Source: Ignavibacteria bacterium
Lineage (GTDB): Bacteria; Bacteroidota; Ignavibacteria; Kapaibacteriales; UBA4661
Length of the DNA: 64,000 bases
Assembly: GCA_947459425.1 (NCBI GenBank)
Contig: CANHDJ010000009.1
Location: 17,781 to 81,780, forward strand
Reading direction: 5' to 3'
Of the stretch, positions 43,061 to 52,021 are shown piece after piece (the stretch's first letter is position 1; every line of letters starts with the position of its first letter). The position numbers and the translations under genes were made by a program. The notes beneath the pieces were generated by a model, which had not been told where the DNA came from, made no database searches, and was given only the letters and a program-made list of their open reading frames with translations.

Positions 43061-44104
43061 TCACCGATGGTGATTCACAATCTCGTTATACATTCCGCTT
43101 GAAACCAAGTCGCGCACATTGGTGGTGGCAAGAAAATCGTAGGGGAAACCGCGTTCAAAGGTACTGGCTGCGTCGAGGCGCTTCATCTGGTCATCGGAAA
43201 GATGAATCTTGACGGCTCCGAGATTATCAAGAACCTGCGCTTCTTTGGTTGCGCCAACAATCGGAATTGAGACTCCTCGCGTAATCTCGTCGTTTACCCG
43301 TTCTTGCATCGTCCAGCGCAAAGCCACTTGTGCCGCAGAGCAGCCGAGTTCTTCTGCAATAGCAAGAACTTCTCTGGTAATGGTCTGGCTGCGATCATTC
43401 AAACGAACACTATCGGGTTTGAGTCGTCCGATGTCGTTGCGAAGATATTTTCCCGTCAGTGCGCCGCCTGCAAGCGGTGCCCATGGCGTGATGGCAAGGT
43501 CTAAAGCCCGCGCGAGCGGTATAATTTCGCGCTCGGATGTGCGCTGTATGAGGCTGTATTCGATTTGGTACGCGGTAAATTGCGTCCAGCCGCGTAATTC
43601 CGCCAATGTATTGCCACGCGCAACTTGCCAAGCCGGAGAATCCGAAACGCCAATATGAAGGATTTTGCCCGATCGAACAAGGTCGTCCAAACCGCGCATA
43701 ATCTCATCTATTGGGGTTGTGAAATCCCAGATGTGCAACCAATAAAGGTCAATATAATCGGTGCCAAGCCGCTTCAGGCTTGCTTCTACCGATTGCACCA
43801 TGTTTTTGCGATGATTACCGCCGGAATTAGGGTCGCCGCGCCGCATACCAAGGGCGTATTTGGTCGCAAGCACGAAAAAATCACGGTTGTCGGCGATAAA
43901 TTCCCCAACAAACCGCTCACTTGTGCCAGCAGTGTAGTAATTTGCGGTGTCAATAAAATTCCCACCTGCCTTGACGAAGGCATCAAAGACTTTTTTACTT
44001 TCGTCTTTGCTTGCCCCCCAGCCCCATTCTTCACCAAAGCCCATTGTTCCGAGACAAAGCTCCGAAACCCGCAAGGCGCTTCGACCGAGAAGTTTATATT
44101 TCAT
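43061..44104 (-). CDS. Aldo/keto reductase
   Basis: 347 aa. A TIM-barrel AKR of the YdhF/Tas-like kind: MKYKLLGRSALRVSELCLGTMGFG. The catalytic tetrad is D52 and Y57 in FIDTANYY, K82 in LATKYALG, and H124 in YWLHIWD. NADPH-binding elements include GVSDSPAWQVARG and, near the C-terminus, SIPIVGATKEAQVLDNLGA. The substrate is unknown. It lies between the epimerase and the peroxiredoxin gene on the same strand, but the terminator at 44155 separates it from the latter. Confidence 0.94.
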   Translation of the reverse strand: MKYKLLGRSALRVSELCLGTMGFGEEWGWGASKDESKKVFDAFVKAGGNFIDTANYYTAGTSERFVGEFIADNRDFFVLATKYALGMRRGDPNSGGNHRKNMVQSVEASLKRLGTDYIDLYWLHIWDFTTPIDEIMRGLDDLVRSGKILHIGVSDSPAWQVARGNTLAELRGWTQFTAYQIEYSLIQRTSEREIIPLARALDLAITPWAPLAGGALTGKYLRNDIGRLKPDSVRLNDRSQTITREVLAIAEELGCSAAQVALRWTMQERVNDEITRGVSIPIVGATKEAQVLDNLGAVKIHLSDDQMKRLDAASTFERGFPYDFLATTNVRDLVSSGMYNEIVNHHR

Positions 44105-44154
44105 TTGGAATGCTCGTGTAAAAAATAGAAAAGTAGTAAAAATTGAGTTGCATC

Positions 44155-44196
44155 AAAAAGCCCATATCCGGTGCTATTTTGGGATACGGGCTTTTT
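44155..44196 (-). terminator. Intrinsic terminator downstream of the peroxiredoxin gene
   Basis: Minus strand: AAAAAGCCCGTATCCC pairs with GGATATGGGCTTTTT across an 11-base loop, with one G-U pair, and ends in TTTTTGATG. It begins 18 bases after the peroxiredoxin stop. The A/T-flanked stem can also work in the other direction. Confidence 0.75.
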
Positions 44197-44213
44197 CATG
44201 AACCGTGCGAGTT

Positions 44214-44702
44214 TTAGCTCAAGGATTTGAGCGTTTCTTCGATTTTCGAGAAATTGGGTAATTCACCTGCATTGTCCAAAACTTCCGCATAACGGATAAC
44301 GCCTTGGGTGTCGACAACAAACGCAGAGCGCTTTGAAACGCCTTGTAAATCCCAAACGCCCGGTACGAAATTGCCGTAGAGCGCATCGTAGCTCTTCGAT
44401 GCTTCTTTGTTGAAATCAGACAACAACGGAAACGCGATATTATTTTTTTGCGCAAAAACTTCAAGCGTAAACGGGCTGTCAACGCTAATACCAAAAACCT
44501 GAGCATTGAGCGAGGAATAGAGTTCTAAGCCGCCGCTCACCGAGCAGAGTTCGTTTGTGCAGACTCCCGTAAATGCCATCGGGAAAAAGAGTAGGACAAC
44601 ATTTTTGCCGCGATAATCACTCAACGTTATGGTTGATGCGCCTTCGGCTGTTTTGGTTTTGAGGGCGAAATCTGGTGCAGTTTGACCAATAGTTACTGGC
44701 AT
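44214..44702 (-). CDS. Thiol peroxidase of the peroxiredoxin (AhpC/Bcp-like) family
   Basis: 162 aa. A thioredoxin fold with TAPDFALKTKTAEG, then the peroxidatic site PMAFTGVCTNELC. C48 is peroxidatic, with T45 in the conserved P-x3-T-x2-C. C53 lies five residues later, as in Bcp-type enzymes where it can resolve. R122-region GVSKRSAFVVDTQGVIRY completes the site. It reduces peroxides in the cytoplasm. Well-matched promoter and terminator sequences flank it, so it is a single-gene unit. Confidence 0.94.
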   Translation of the reverse strand: MPVTIGQTAPDFALKTKTAEGASTITLSDYRGKNVVLLFFPMAFTGVCTNELCSVSGGLELYSSLNAQVFGISVDSPFTLEVFAQKNNIAFPLLSDFNKEASKSYDALYGNFVPGVWDLQGVSKRSAFVVDTQGVIRYAEVLDNAGELPNFSKIEETLKSLS

Positions 44703-44779
44703 AATTGCTTCCTTTGGAGAAATTGATGTGATGAAAAAAGATTATTGGGAAATTGGATTCACTTTTGAATTACAACGTG

Positions 44780-44811
44780 CAAAGCTAGATTTTATTAGGG
44801 ACATTGACAAA
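44780..44811 (-). promoter_or_regulatory. Bacteroidota-type promoter for the peroxiredoxin gene
   Basis: Minus strand: TTTG (-33) at 44811-44808, a 20-base spacer, and TAGCTTTG (-7) at 44787-44780. Both elements match the Bacteroidota consensus exactly. The start codon is 77 bases downstream. This is the best promoter match in the window. Confidence 0.58.
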
Positions 44812-44979
44812 TGATAACGCAAGAAACATATTTTTTCATCGAAAACTGCGAAAAGACTTGACAATAGCAAAATAATTTCCTATTCTTAGGGCGGCTTACA
44901 AAAATGAAAATGTGTTCATCAAATTGATATTCCATCCCAACTAACAATTTTCCCCTACTATTTTGTTCAACGACAGCCT

Positions 44980-46212
44980 ATGACTCCAACAGACACACCC
45001 GCACGCAAGATTTCGGGCGATGTTGACAAACCCGCATTCTCGCTTGGTATTGAAGAAGAGTATATGGTTCTTGACCCCAAAACCTTCCAACTCAAATCCC
45101 ACATTGACATCGAACTCCTCTCCAAAGGGCAGATGCTTCTGCACGAGCATATTAAGCCGGAGATGATAGGTTCGATGCTGGAAATCGGCACTGGCGTTTG
45201 CAAAGATATTCAACAAGCGCGGTCGGAAATCACCAAAATTCGCTCGGTGGTGAACCACATCGCCAAGCAAAATGGCTTGATGCTTGGTGCGGCTAGTACG
45301 CATCCTTTTTCACATTGGAAAGACCAAGAAATTTTTCCCGATGAGCGCTACAAGATTCTCGTAGAAGATATGCAAATGCTGGCACGGTCACTGCTGATTT
45401 TCGGTATGCACATCCACATTGGTATTGAGAATCGAGAGTTGCAGATTCAGATTATGAATGAGATTCGGTATCTCTTGCCGCACATTCTTGCTTTGACGAC
45501 CAATTCCCCATTTTGGACGGGTATTAAAACAGGCTTGAAATCATACCGTTCAAAAGTATTTGAGCGCTTTCCTCGCACGAACTTACCGGATTATTACAAT
45601 AGTTGGGGCGAATACCAGAACTACGTGGATCTGCTCGTGCGGACGGGCTGTATTGATAACGCGAAAAAAATATGGTGGGACATCAGGCCCCATCCGAATT
45701 TTCCAACGTTGGAAATTCGTATTTGCGATTTACCAATGCGCATTGACGAAACCATTGCTATTGCGGCTCTCTGCCAAGCTATTGTCGCAAAACTCTATAA
45801 ACTCTACTCACGCAATCTCAGCTTCCGCTTGTACCACCGCGCTTTGCTCATGGAAAACAAATGGCGAGCGGTGCGCTACGGACTGGACGGTAAACTCATT
45901 GATTTCGGTAAACAGCGAGAAATACCAACACGTCAACTCATTCACGAACTGCTCTATTTTGTGGATGATGTCGTAGACGATTTGGGTTCGCGCAATGAAA
46001 TCAACTACATCCATACCATTCTTGAAAACGGCACCGGTGCTGACCGCCAGCTCCGCATTTACGAGCAGACCGGTAGTATGGAAGCAGTCGTGGAATATAT
46101 CAACAAGGAAACGTGTATTGGTCTGATTGATGATATAGCGCCATTTATTGGGGAGTTCCGCCCGCCGTCGAAGGAGTCTTTAGCGGAAAAAGCATCATCG
46201 CTAAATATGTAA
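44980..46212 (+). CDS. Carboxylate-amine ligase, GCS2/YbdK family
   Basis: 410 aa, matching the glutamate-cysteine ligase-like GCS2 family. It starts FSLGIEEEYMVLDPKTF, then KPEMIGSMLEIGTGVCKDIQQAR, GAASTHPF, HIHIGIENRELQI, NSPFWTGIKTGLKSYRS, WWDIRPHPNFPTLEIRICD and NKWRAVRYGLDGKLID. These supply the ATP/metal-binding glutamates and histidines. Family members make gamma-glutamyl or other amide bonds; the true substrates of YbdK-type enzymes are uncertain, so it should not be called gshA without testing. It has no operon partner and ends at a shared terminator. Confidence 0.92.
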   Translation: MTPTDTPARKISGDVDKPAFSLGIEEEYMVLDPKTFQLKSHIDIELLSKGQMLLHEHIKPEMIGSMLEIGTGVCKDIQQARSEITKIRSVVNHIAKQNGLMLGAASTHPFSHWKDQEIFPDERYKILVEDMQMLARSLLIFGMHIHIGIENRELQIQIMNEIRYLLPHILALTTNSPFWTGIKTGLKSYRSKVFERFPRTNLPDYYNSWGEYQNYVDLLVRTGCIDNAKKIWWDIRPHPNFPTLEIRICDLPMRIDETIAIAALCQAIVAKLYKLYSRNLSFRLYHRALLMENKWRAVRYGLDGKLIDFGKQREIPTRQLIHELLYFVDDVVDDLGSRNEINYIHTILENGTGADRQLRIYEQTGSMEAVVEYINKETCIGLIDDIAPFIGEFRPPSKESLAEKASSLNM

Positions 46213-46243
46213 TGCCGAATTATTTCTCGCTGACGTTTATAGG

Positions 46244-46282
46244 GCGCGAATCTGGTTACAAGCCGGATTCGCGCTTTTGTTT
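46244..46282. terminator. Bidirectional terminator between convergent genes
   Basis: GCGCGAATCTGG and CCGGATTCGCGC form a 12-bp stem with one T-G pair and a 7-base loop, followed by TTTTGTTT. It lies 31 bases after the GCS2 stop and touches the 3' end of the methyltransferase gene on the other strand. Confidence 0.75.
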
Positions 46283-46991
46283 ATTCGATTGAACCAACGT
46301 ACATCCAATCACCACCCAAATTTAAACACGTATGCTGCGGGATACCAATACGATGCTCTAATTCACCTTGGAGAGGAAAAAAATTAACGTGTTCGTCAAG
46401 CGTGTAGTAATAGTAGCGCTGGCGCGGCGTAACAATCATCAACTGCTTGCGAGTGATACGCTTCAACTCGCCAAGCGCTTTGCTTAAATTCGGTATATGC
46501 TCGATTGTGTGATGGCACGTGACGACATCAAATGATTTATCAGCAAACGGGAGTGATTCGATATTTCCTTGATGATAGGTAATGCCCGAACCCAAGTCCA
46601 AATGCGGCATCACATCGCACGCATGAAGGTCGTATTTGCCCAAGGTTTGCACTTTTCGCAAGAAATAACCATTGCCACAGCCAATATCCAGCACGGTGCT
46701 TGCACTGGGGTCAATATTTTTGAGCATAAATTCCACACACGCATCGTTCAAATCCGTCGGGCGCGAAGCGGCACGGCTCTTCTTTCGGAGAACGGTATAA
46801 AAATGCTCGTATTCATCACTGCTCATTGTCCAGACACGAGTTTTGAAATCCATGTAGGCGCGAATGGTCTGGCTATCGCCATTATACCAATACCAAAAAA
46901 ATGGGTACATAAACCATTTGCTATCGCGGATTTTCGGGGGAATCCATTCGTCCATGATGGTACGGATGGCGTTGGTGATGTTTCTATGCAT
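46281..46991 (-). CDS. Class I SAM-dependent methyltransferase
   Basis: 236 aa. The SAM-binding motif I is TVLDIGCGNGYFLRKV, with acidic motif II DLHACDVMP and post-motif SFDVVTCHHTIEHIPNLSKALGELKRIT, as in Methyltransf_11-type enzymes. The N-terminal ~90 residues are rich in W, Y and F (SKWFMYPFFWYWYNGDS) and may bind the acceptor. The acceptor is unknown. The gene starts 25 bases after the purF stop on the same strand, suggesting co-transcription. Confidence 0.9.
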   Translation of the reverse strand: MHRNITNAIRTIMDEWIPPKIRDSKWFMYPFFWYWYNGDSQTIRAYMDFKTRVWTMSSDEYEHFYTVLRKKSRAASRPTDLNDACVEFMLKNIDPSASTVLDIGCGNGYFLRKVQTLGKYDLHACDVMPHLDLGSGITYHQGNIESLPFADKSFDVVTCHHTIEHIPNLSKALGELKRITRKQLMIVTPRQRYYYYTLDEHVNFFPLQGELEHRIGIPQHTCLNLGGDWMYVGSIE

Positions 46992-47015
46992 AATGTTGTT
47001 GTTTCAGTATTCTGT

Positions 47016-48608
47016 TTATTCACGCTCCGTCGAAAGTTTCCCCCCGCTTGTATCTATCGGCACCGGGTATTTGCCTGTAAAACACGCCGTGCAGTAGCCG
47101 GCATCTTGCGGGACGGCTGCCAGAAGTTTTTCCACCGACAAATAGCGCACGGAATCTGCTTCGACAGCTTTTGCGATTTCGTCTTCGTTATTGTGATATT
47201 GATTTGCAATGAGTTCCTCACGGTCGGGGAAATCCATACCATACTGGCAAGGATGCGTTACCGGGGGCGATGAGATACGCAAATGTACCTCGCGTGGTGA
47301 AGCCTCGCGGACAAGCCGTACAATAGAGCGAGAAGTCGTGCCGCGTACAATCGAATCATCAATCAAAACCACTTTGCGATTTTCCAACACGCCCCGCACG
47401 GTATTAAACTTTGTTTTGACCTTAAATTCGCGCTGGTCTTGCCCCGGCGCAATAAACGTCCGCCCAACGTAGTGACTGCGAATAAGCCCAATTTCGTAGC
47501 GTGTCGGGATACCGTTTTTCGTTGCATTTTGGGCAAAGCCAATCGTTGCCGTGTTAGCGCTGTCGGGGACAGCAATCGCCCTGACAGGCTCAATATCATT
47601 ATCCGGTAAGACGGGATGCTCCTCTGCAAGAGCTTTGCCAAGTTTGCGGCGTACTTTGTCAACATTATGCCCGAAAATACGGCTGTCGGGGCGAGAGAAA
47701 TAAATATACTCGAAAATGCAGTGGCAGGATTTGGGTGTCGTTTTTTCGATATGAAACGATTTTATTTCGCCTGTTTCTACGGTATTGCGGTCAATCATCA
47801 CAATTTCATTGTGTTGCACTTCGCGCACAAATTCTGCACTTACGATGTCTAAAGCGCACGTTTCTGACACGACGAAATACGCATATTCCTCTTTTCCATT
47901 TACCTCGACCTTTTTGCGCCCGATACAGAGAGGTCGGAAACCATGCGGATCTCTAGCAGCATAGAGCGCGTGTTCGGTCAAAATCACCAATGAATATGCG
48001 CCTTTGGCGGTTTGAAGCGACTCACCGATTTGAGCAAGTTCTGTTTTTGCTTTGCTGCGAGCGATAAGATGCAAAAATAATTCGCTGTCGGTGGTTGTCT
48101 GAAAAATTGCCCCGTCATTCTGAAGTTTTTCCCGCAAAAGCCGTGTATTGGTGAGGTTTCCATTGTGTGCCAGTGCAATATTCCCCAAACGATATTTTAT
48201 CCAAAACGGCTGAATATTGGCAATTTTGGAGCTTCCGGTTGTGGAATACCGATTATGCCCAATCGCCGCCGTACCGCGTAGCTGCTCGGTGAGCAAGCCT
48301 TGTTCTGAAAAAACATCCAAGACCAAACCCTCGTCTTTATGAGCGGAAAAGCGTGTTTTGCCATCCTCGGCACTCGTGTTGGCGGCAACAATTCCCGCCG
48401 CTTCCTGACCCCGATGCTGCAAGGCGTGGAGCGCGTAATAGGTCATCACGGCTGCTTGCGGGTGATTGAACACACCCACAACACCACAATTACACTGGGG
48501 TTTGTCGAGATTTGCCCGAAACTCCCGTAAAACCTCGCTTGCAGGAGATTCTTTTTGCGCGGACGGTGGATTGGTGAAATCAAAAGGCGTGATATGCTGG
48601 AAAGACAT
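47016..48608 (-). CDS. purF: Amidophosphoribosyltransferase (glutamine PRPP amidotransferase)
   Basis: 530 aa. It catalyses the first committed step of purine synthesis. A 40-residue leader precedes C41 (NCGVVGVF), the Ntn nucleophile exposed after propeptide removal, so this is the Bacillus-type, self-processing form. The glutaminase domain has HRGQEAAG and HNGNLTN; the PRTase domain has the PRPP loop VVLIDDSIVRGTTSR. Cysteines in HCIFEYIYFSRPDS, THPCQYGMD and YCTACFTGKYP match the four [4Fe-4S] ligands of that subgroup. The start at 48608 is chosen over the open upstream frame. The methyltransferase gene follows. Confidence 0.97.
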   Translation of the reverse strand: MSFQHITPFDFTNPPSAQKESPASEVLREFRANLDKPQCNCGVVGVFNHPQAAVMTYYALHALQHRGQEAAGIVAANTSAEDGKTRFSAHKDEGLVLDVFSEQGLLTEQLRGTAAIGHNRYSTTGSSKIANIQPFWIKYRLGNIALAHNGNLTNTRLLREKLQNDGAIFQTTTDSELFLHLIARSKAKTELAQIGESLQTAKGAYSLVILTEHALYAARDPHGFRPLCIGRKKVEVNGKEEYAYFVVSETCALDIVSAEFVREVQHNEIVMIDRNTVETGEIKSFHIEKTTPKSCHCIFEYIYFSRPDSRIFGHNVDKVRRKLGKALAEEHPVLPDNDIEPVRAIAVPDSANTATIGFAQNATKNGIPTRYEIGLIRSHYVGRTFIAPGQDQREFKVKTKFNTVRGVLENRKVVLIDDSIVRGTTSRSIVRLVREASPREVHLRISSPPVTHPCQYGMDFPDREELIANQYHNNEDEIAKAVEADSVRYLSVEKLLAAVPQDAGYCTACFTGKYPVPIDTSGGKLSTERE

Positions 48609-48767
48609 GATAATAGGGGATAACGTTAGATGAGCCGTAGAACATAGCAACCTCAAGCGTTGCAGAGATAGGATACGAAATTACGAAAAATTGTGGACTT
48701 TTGGCGCATCGTTCTTTCCAAAAGCGCTCCTTGCTTGAAGCGCTTGGGGCAATTCTGGCAGACACCA

Positions 48768-51700
48768 TTACTTCCGCCCCAGCACAAAGTACGTTTTCAT
48801 TGCGCCTTTGCCTTTCACCTCAATCGTACCGCGCTCTTCAAAATCAAAAGTGTCCTTGAGCGCGAGATACGTGGCTTCCGAGCATTGAACCCGCCCCGCC
48901 TCTCCGCTTGATTCCATGCGGCTTGCCGTGTTGACGGTATCACCCCAAAGGTCGTAGGCAAATTTTTTCTCCCCGATAACGCCCGCCGTCAGATAGCCCG
49001 TGTGGATGCCCGCACGGATACTGATGGGCAGGTTTTCCTTTTCTGCAAGGTCTTTGATGGCAAGCATGATGTCGAGAGCCATGTCTGCAACTGCCTCTGC
49101 GTGGAAATCGTTGGGAATAGGGACTCCAGCAACCGCCATATACGCATCGCCAATGGTTTTAATTTTCTCCACACCGTGTTTTTCAGCCAGTTTATCAAAC
49201 TCCGAAAACATTCGATTTAGTATAACAATCAACTCTTCAGCCGACACTTTCGAGGCAATTTTGGTAAAGCCGACCATATCGGTAAAGATGACCGTTGCGC
49301 TCTCGAATGTATCGACAATCGTCGTCTCGCCCCATTTCAAGCGCTCTGCAATGGATGAGGGCAAAATATTGAGCAACAAATCTTCCGACTTATTGCGCTC
49401 ACCTTCCAGAACCGAACTCAAAATGTTAATTTCATCCAGCGATTGTTGCAATTCCTTATTTTTCTCCTTGATTTCTGCCGTGCGGTCTTCTACTTGTTTT
49501 TCCAGCCACGCATTTCGCGCCTCAATACTGCGAATCCGCATCCGATACAGCACAAAACCAATGCAAACAATGCTTGCCACCGACAGCCCGATAAACCACC
49601 ATGTACGCCAAATCGGGGGCGTAATGATGACGCGAAATGATGTTCCGGCTTCATTCCACGTGCCGTCGTTATTGGCTGCACGTACCGTAAAAACATACTC
49701 TCCCGCATCCAGACTGGTGTACGTGGCTTCGCGGCGCGTTCCGCAGCGAATCCAGCCTTTATCCAGACCTTCCAAACGGTACGCATAAACATTCGCTTCC
49801 GGCGTATTAAAATCTAATGCCACAAACGAGAACGATACCGTGCTTTCGTCGTAGCGCAACGTAATTGAGCGGTCTTTCGCTATCGTCGAATCGCCCAACA
49901 TCTCATCACGACCAAATTTTTTCACCGATGTTATTTCAATCGGCGGCGCAACCGTGTTGACCAGAACATTGCGCGGGAAGAAGGTGTTGAAGCCGTTTGT
50001 ACCGCCAAAAAACATTTCACCTTCGGCACTTTGAAATACTGAACCATGATGAAATTCGCGCCCTTGCAAACCATCGTCCATATCGAATGCCCGCATAACT
50101 TTTCGCGTCTCAATATCAATTTCCGCCAAGCCTTGCTTGGTACTGACCCACAAGTGTTTGGAGGAATCTTCCACGATAGCACTCACAAGATTGCTCGGCA
50201 ATCCTTCACGCTCGGTGATAGCAAAAATCTTCGTTGTATCCATTGTGGAAAGAATTTCCTTGCCCAAACGGTAGTGTAGAAGTCCCTGCCCGCGTGTTCC
50301 CAGCCACAAATCGCCCTGCGAGTCTTGTATCATCGCACGGATGGCGTACCGAGGCAGCAGACGACGCATCGTGCCTTGAGTTCGGTCAAATTCAATGATA
50401 CCTGTCGGTAGCCCTAACAGTATTTGCCCTTGAGCGGTCTCCAACATAGACAAAATGCGCTTTCCGGAACTGGTATTCGTCCCGGCAAGGTTTACGGGAT
50501 ATTCTTTTTGCGTCGTGCGGTCAGGCGCAATGCCGTAGAGCGGCGCTCCGTCGCCGGTCGCCCAAAGCGTTCCTTGGCTGTCCTCGTAAAGCAGTTGGAC
50601 GGATATGTGAGCGGGAAGACCGCTAAAGCGCACAAATGCTTGCTTGGACACATCCCAGCGCCAAAGCCCATTCCCAACCGTTCCCATCCAAAGTTGACCT
50701 TTGCGGTCAAGTCGCAGCGCCCATGCGGTGTCGGTGGCGATTTTGTCTCGGCGAAAGTACGTCCAAACGCCCGTTTTGCGGTTCAAACGGTTGACACCGC
50801 CTGTTTGCGTGGCAAGCCAGAGATTATCGCCCTCTTGGGCAATATCTCGCACATAAGCGCTATTCAAACTCGAATTATCTTTGAGCAAATTCACCGCAAA
50901 ATGCTGAAATTTCTGCTTGAACGGCGAATACTTACTCACGCCATAAAACGCCGTACCGACCCACACCACGCCCGAAGAGTCCTTGAGAATGTGCTGGATT
51001 AAATTTGCGGAAAGGGTCTTTTCATTGCGAAGGTCGTGCGTCAAATGCTCTGCAACGCGCCATAGAGCAGGATTAGAGCGGTTTCGGCGCATAATCACCA
51101 CGCCATTATCCGTACCAACCCATATTTCATCACGGCTCGTGGCACAGATACTGCGTACATTCTTGCCGGGAAAGCCCTCTTCGGTTGATAACCGTATCGT
51201 GTGGCGCTCGGCAGGCACGTATGCCCAAAGCCCATTATCCCGCGTGCCGAGCCACAATGCCGATGGCTGCTTTTGTGAAGCACTATCGTATTGCGGCGTG
51301 AAAGTGGTGATGTTTCCTTGTACACGAGATTCTGCCTTGCTTAGAGAAGATTCCGCAGCATTAAATCTGTAAATACTACCATCGCTACACGCCAGCCAAA
51401 ATACATCGCCCGTATCGCGCACCATTCCTCGAATGTCCAGCGTTGTCGGAATATTTTTTACACGTTGAAGAATAGTATTCGTACCGGAAGCTGTGAATAA
51501 GCCATTTTTTGTACCAACGAATATCGTACCGTTGCGTTGTTCCACAAAGGCTTGTGCGATTGTTTCAGTCGAAGAAGGAAAAAGAAAGGCATCGAAACGA
51601 GAAGTAAAGGGTGAAAATCGTGATACAGTGCGCCTATTGGCGGTGGCAAGCCAAAGCACTCCGCTATAATCTTCGTATATGGACGTTATGCTGTGCGCCC

Positions 51701-51977
51701 CAATACCAAGCGAGTCTGGAAGGGTTTGGCGAAAAGTGGTGAAGGTAATGCCGTCATAACGATTCAGCCCATCTTCTGTACCAAACCACAACATTTTTCG
51801 GCGGTCTTGAAGAATATAATTCACATTGGCACTCGAAAGCCCCTGCTCGACGGAAAGCCGCTCAAAACGGATGTTTTGGCTCTTCGCTGGTACAAACGCT
51901 CCCAGACTTATCAGCAAGAAGAGCCAATAAGCAGAGAAAATGCGGTCTTGCCGCCAAGAAATATTGTGGGGATTCAT
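48768..51977 (-). CDS. Two-component-type beta-propeller receptor fused to a class III adenylate cyclase
   Basis: 1069 aa. A signal sequence (residues ~1-35) is followed by two seven-bladed propellers made of repeats such as YILQDRRKMLWFGTEDGLNRYDG and YEDYSGVLWLATANR (~40-700). Next come a Y_Y_Y domain (~710-790, YAYRLEGLDKGWI), one membrane helix (~795-817), a coiled coil (~825-870) and a cyclase domain (~890-1065). Catalytic residues are present: metal aspartates in FTDMVGFT and GDAYMA, lysine in KIKTIGDAY and aspartate in YDLWGDTVNTASRM (adenine-specifying pair). The usual output of this receptor type is a histidine kinase; here it should be cAMP. Confidence 0.92.
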   Translation of the reverse strand: MNPHNISWRQDRIFSAYWLFLLISLGAFVPAKSQNIRFERLSVEQGLSSANVNYILQDRRKMLWFGTEDGLNRYDGITFTTFRQTLPDSLGIGAHSITSIYEDYSGVLWLATANRRTVSRFSPFTSRFDAFLFPSSTETIAQAFVEQRNGTIFVGTKNGLFTASGTNTILQRVKNIPTTLDIRGMVRDTGDVFWLACSDGSIYRFNAAESSLSKAESRVQGNITTFTPQYDSASQKQPSALWLGTRDNGLWAYVPAERHTIRLSTEEGFPGKNVRSICATSRDEIWVGTDNGVVIMRRNRSNPALWRVAEHLTHDLRNEKTLSANLIQHILKDSSGVVWVGTAFYGVSKYSPFKQKFQHFAVNLLKDNSSLNSAYVRDIAQEGDNLWLATQTGGVNRLNRKTGVWTYFRRDKIATDTAWALRLDRKGQLWMGTVGNGLWRWDVSKQAFVRFSGLPAHISVQLLYEDSQGTLWATGDGAPLYGIAPDRTTQKEYPVNLAGTNTSSGKRILSMLETAQGQILLGLPTGIIEFDRTQGTMRRLLPRYAIRAMIQDSQGDLWLGTRGQGLLHYRLGKEILSTMDTTKIFAITEREGLPSNLVSAIVEDSSKHLWVSTKQGLAEIDIETRKVMRAFDMDDGLQGREFHHGSVFQSAEGEMFFGGTNGFNTFFPRNVLVNTVAPPIEITSVKKFGRDEMLGDSTIAKDRSITLRYDESTVSFSFVALDFNTPEANVYAYRLEGLDKGWIRCGTRREATYTSLDAGEYVFTVRAANNDGTWNEAGTSFRVIITPPIWRTWWFIGLSVASIVCIGFVLYRMRIRSIEARNAWLEKQVEDRTAEIKEKNKELQQSLDEINILSSVLEGERNKSEDLLLNILPSSIAERLKWGETTIVDTFESATVIFTDMVGFTKIASKVSAEELIVILNRMFSEFDKLAEKHGVEKIKTIGDAYMAVAGVPIPNDFHAEAVADMALDIMLAIKDLAEKENLPISIRAGIHTGYLTAGVIGEKKFAYDLWGDTVNTASRMESSGEAGRVQCSEATYLALKDTFDFEERGTIEVKGKGAMKTYFVLGRK

Positions 51978-52021
51978 AATATCGAATAATATTCGGTTGC
52001 CGAAAGGTACTTTTTCGGTGG

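Noticed and set aside
44703..44979. AT-rich gap upstream of the GCS2 gene as an origin or phage attachment site
   Set aside because: No DnaA-box cluster, repeats or tRNA end; it is explained by divergent promoters.
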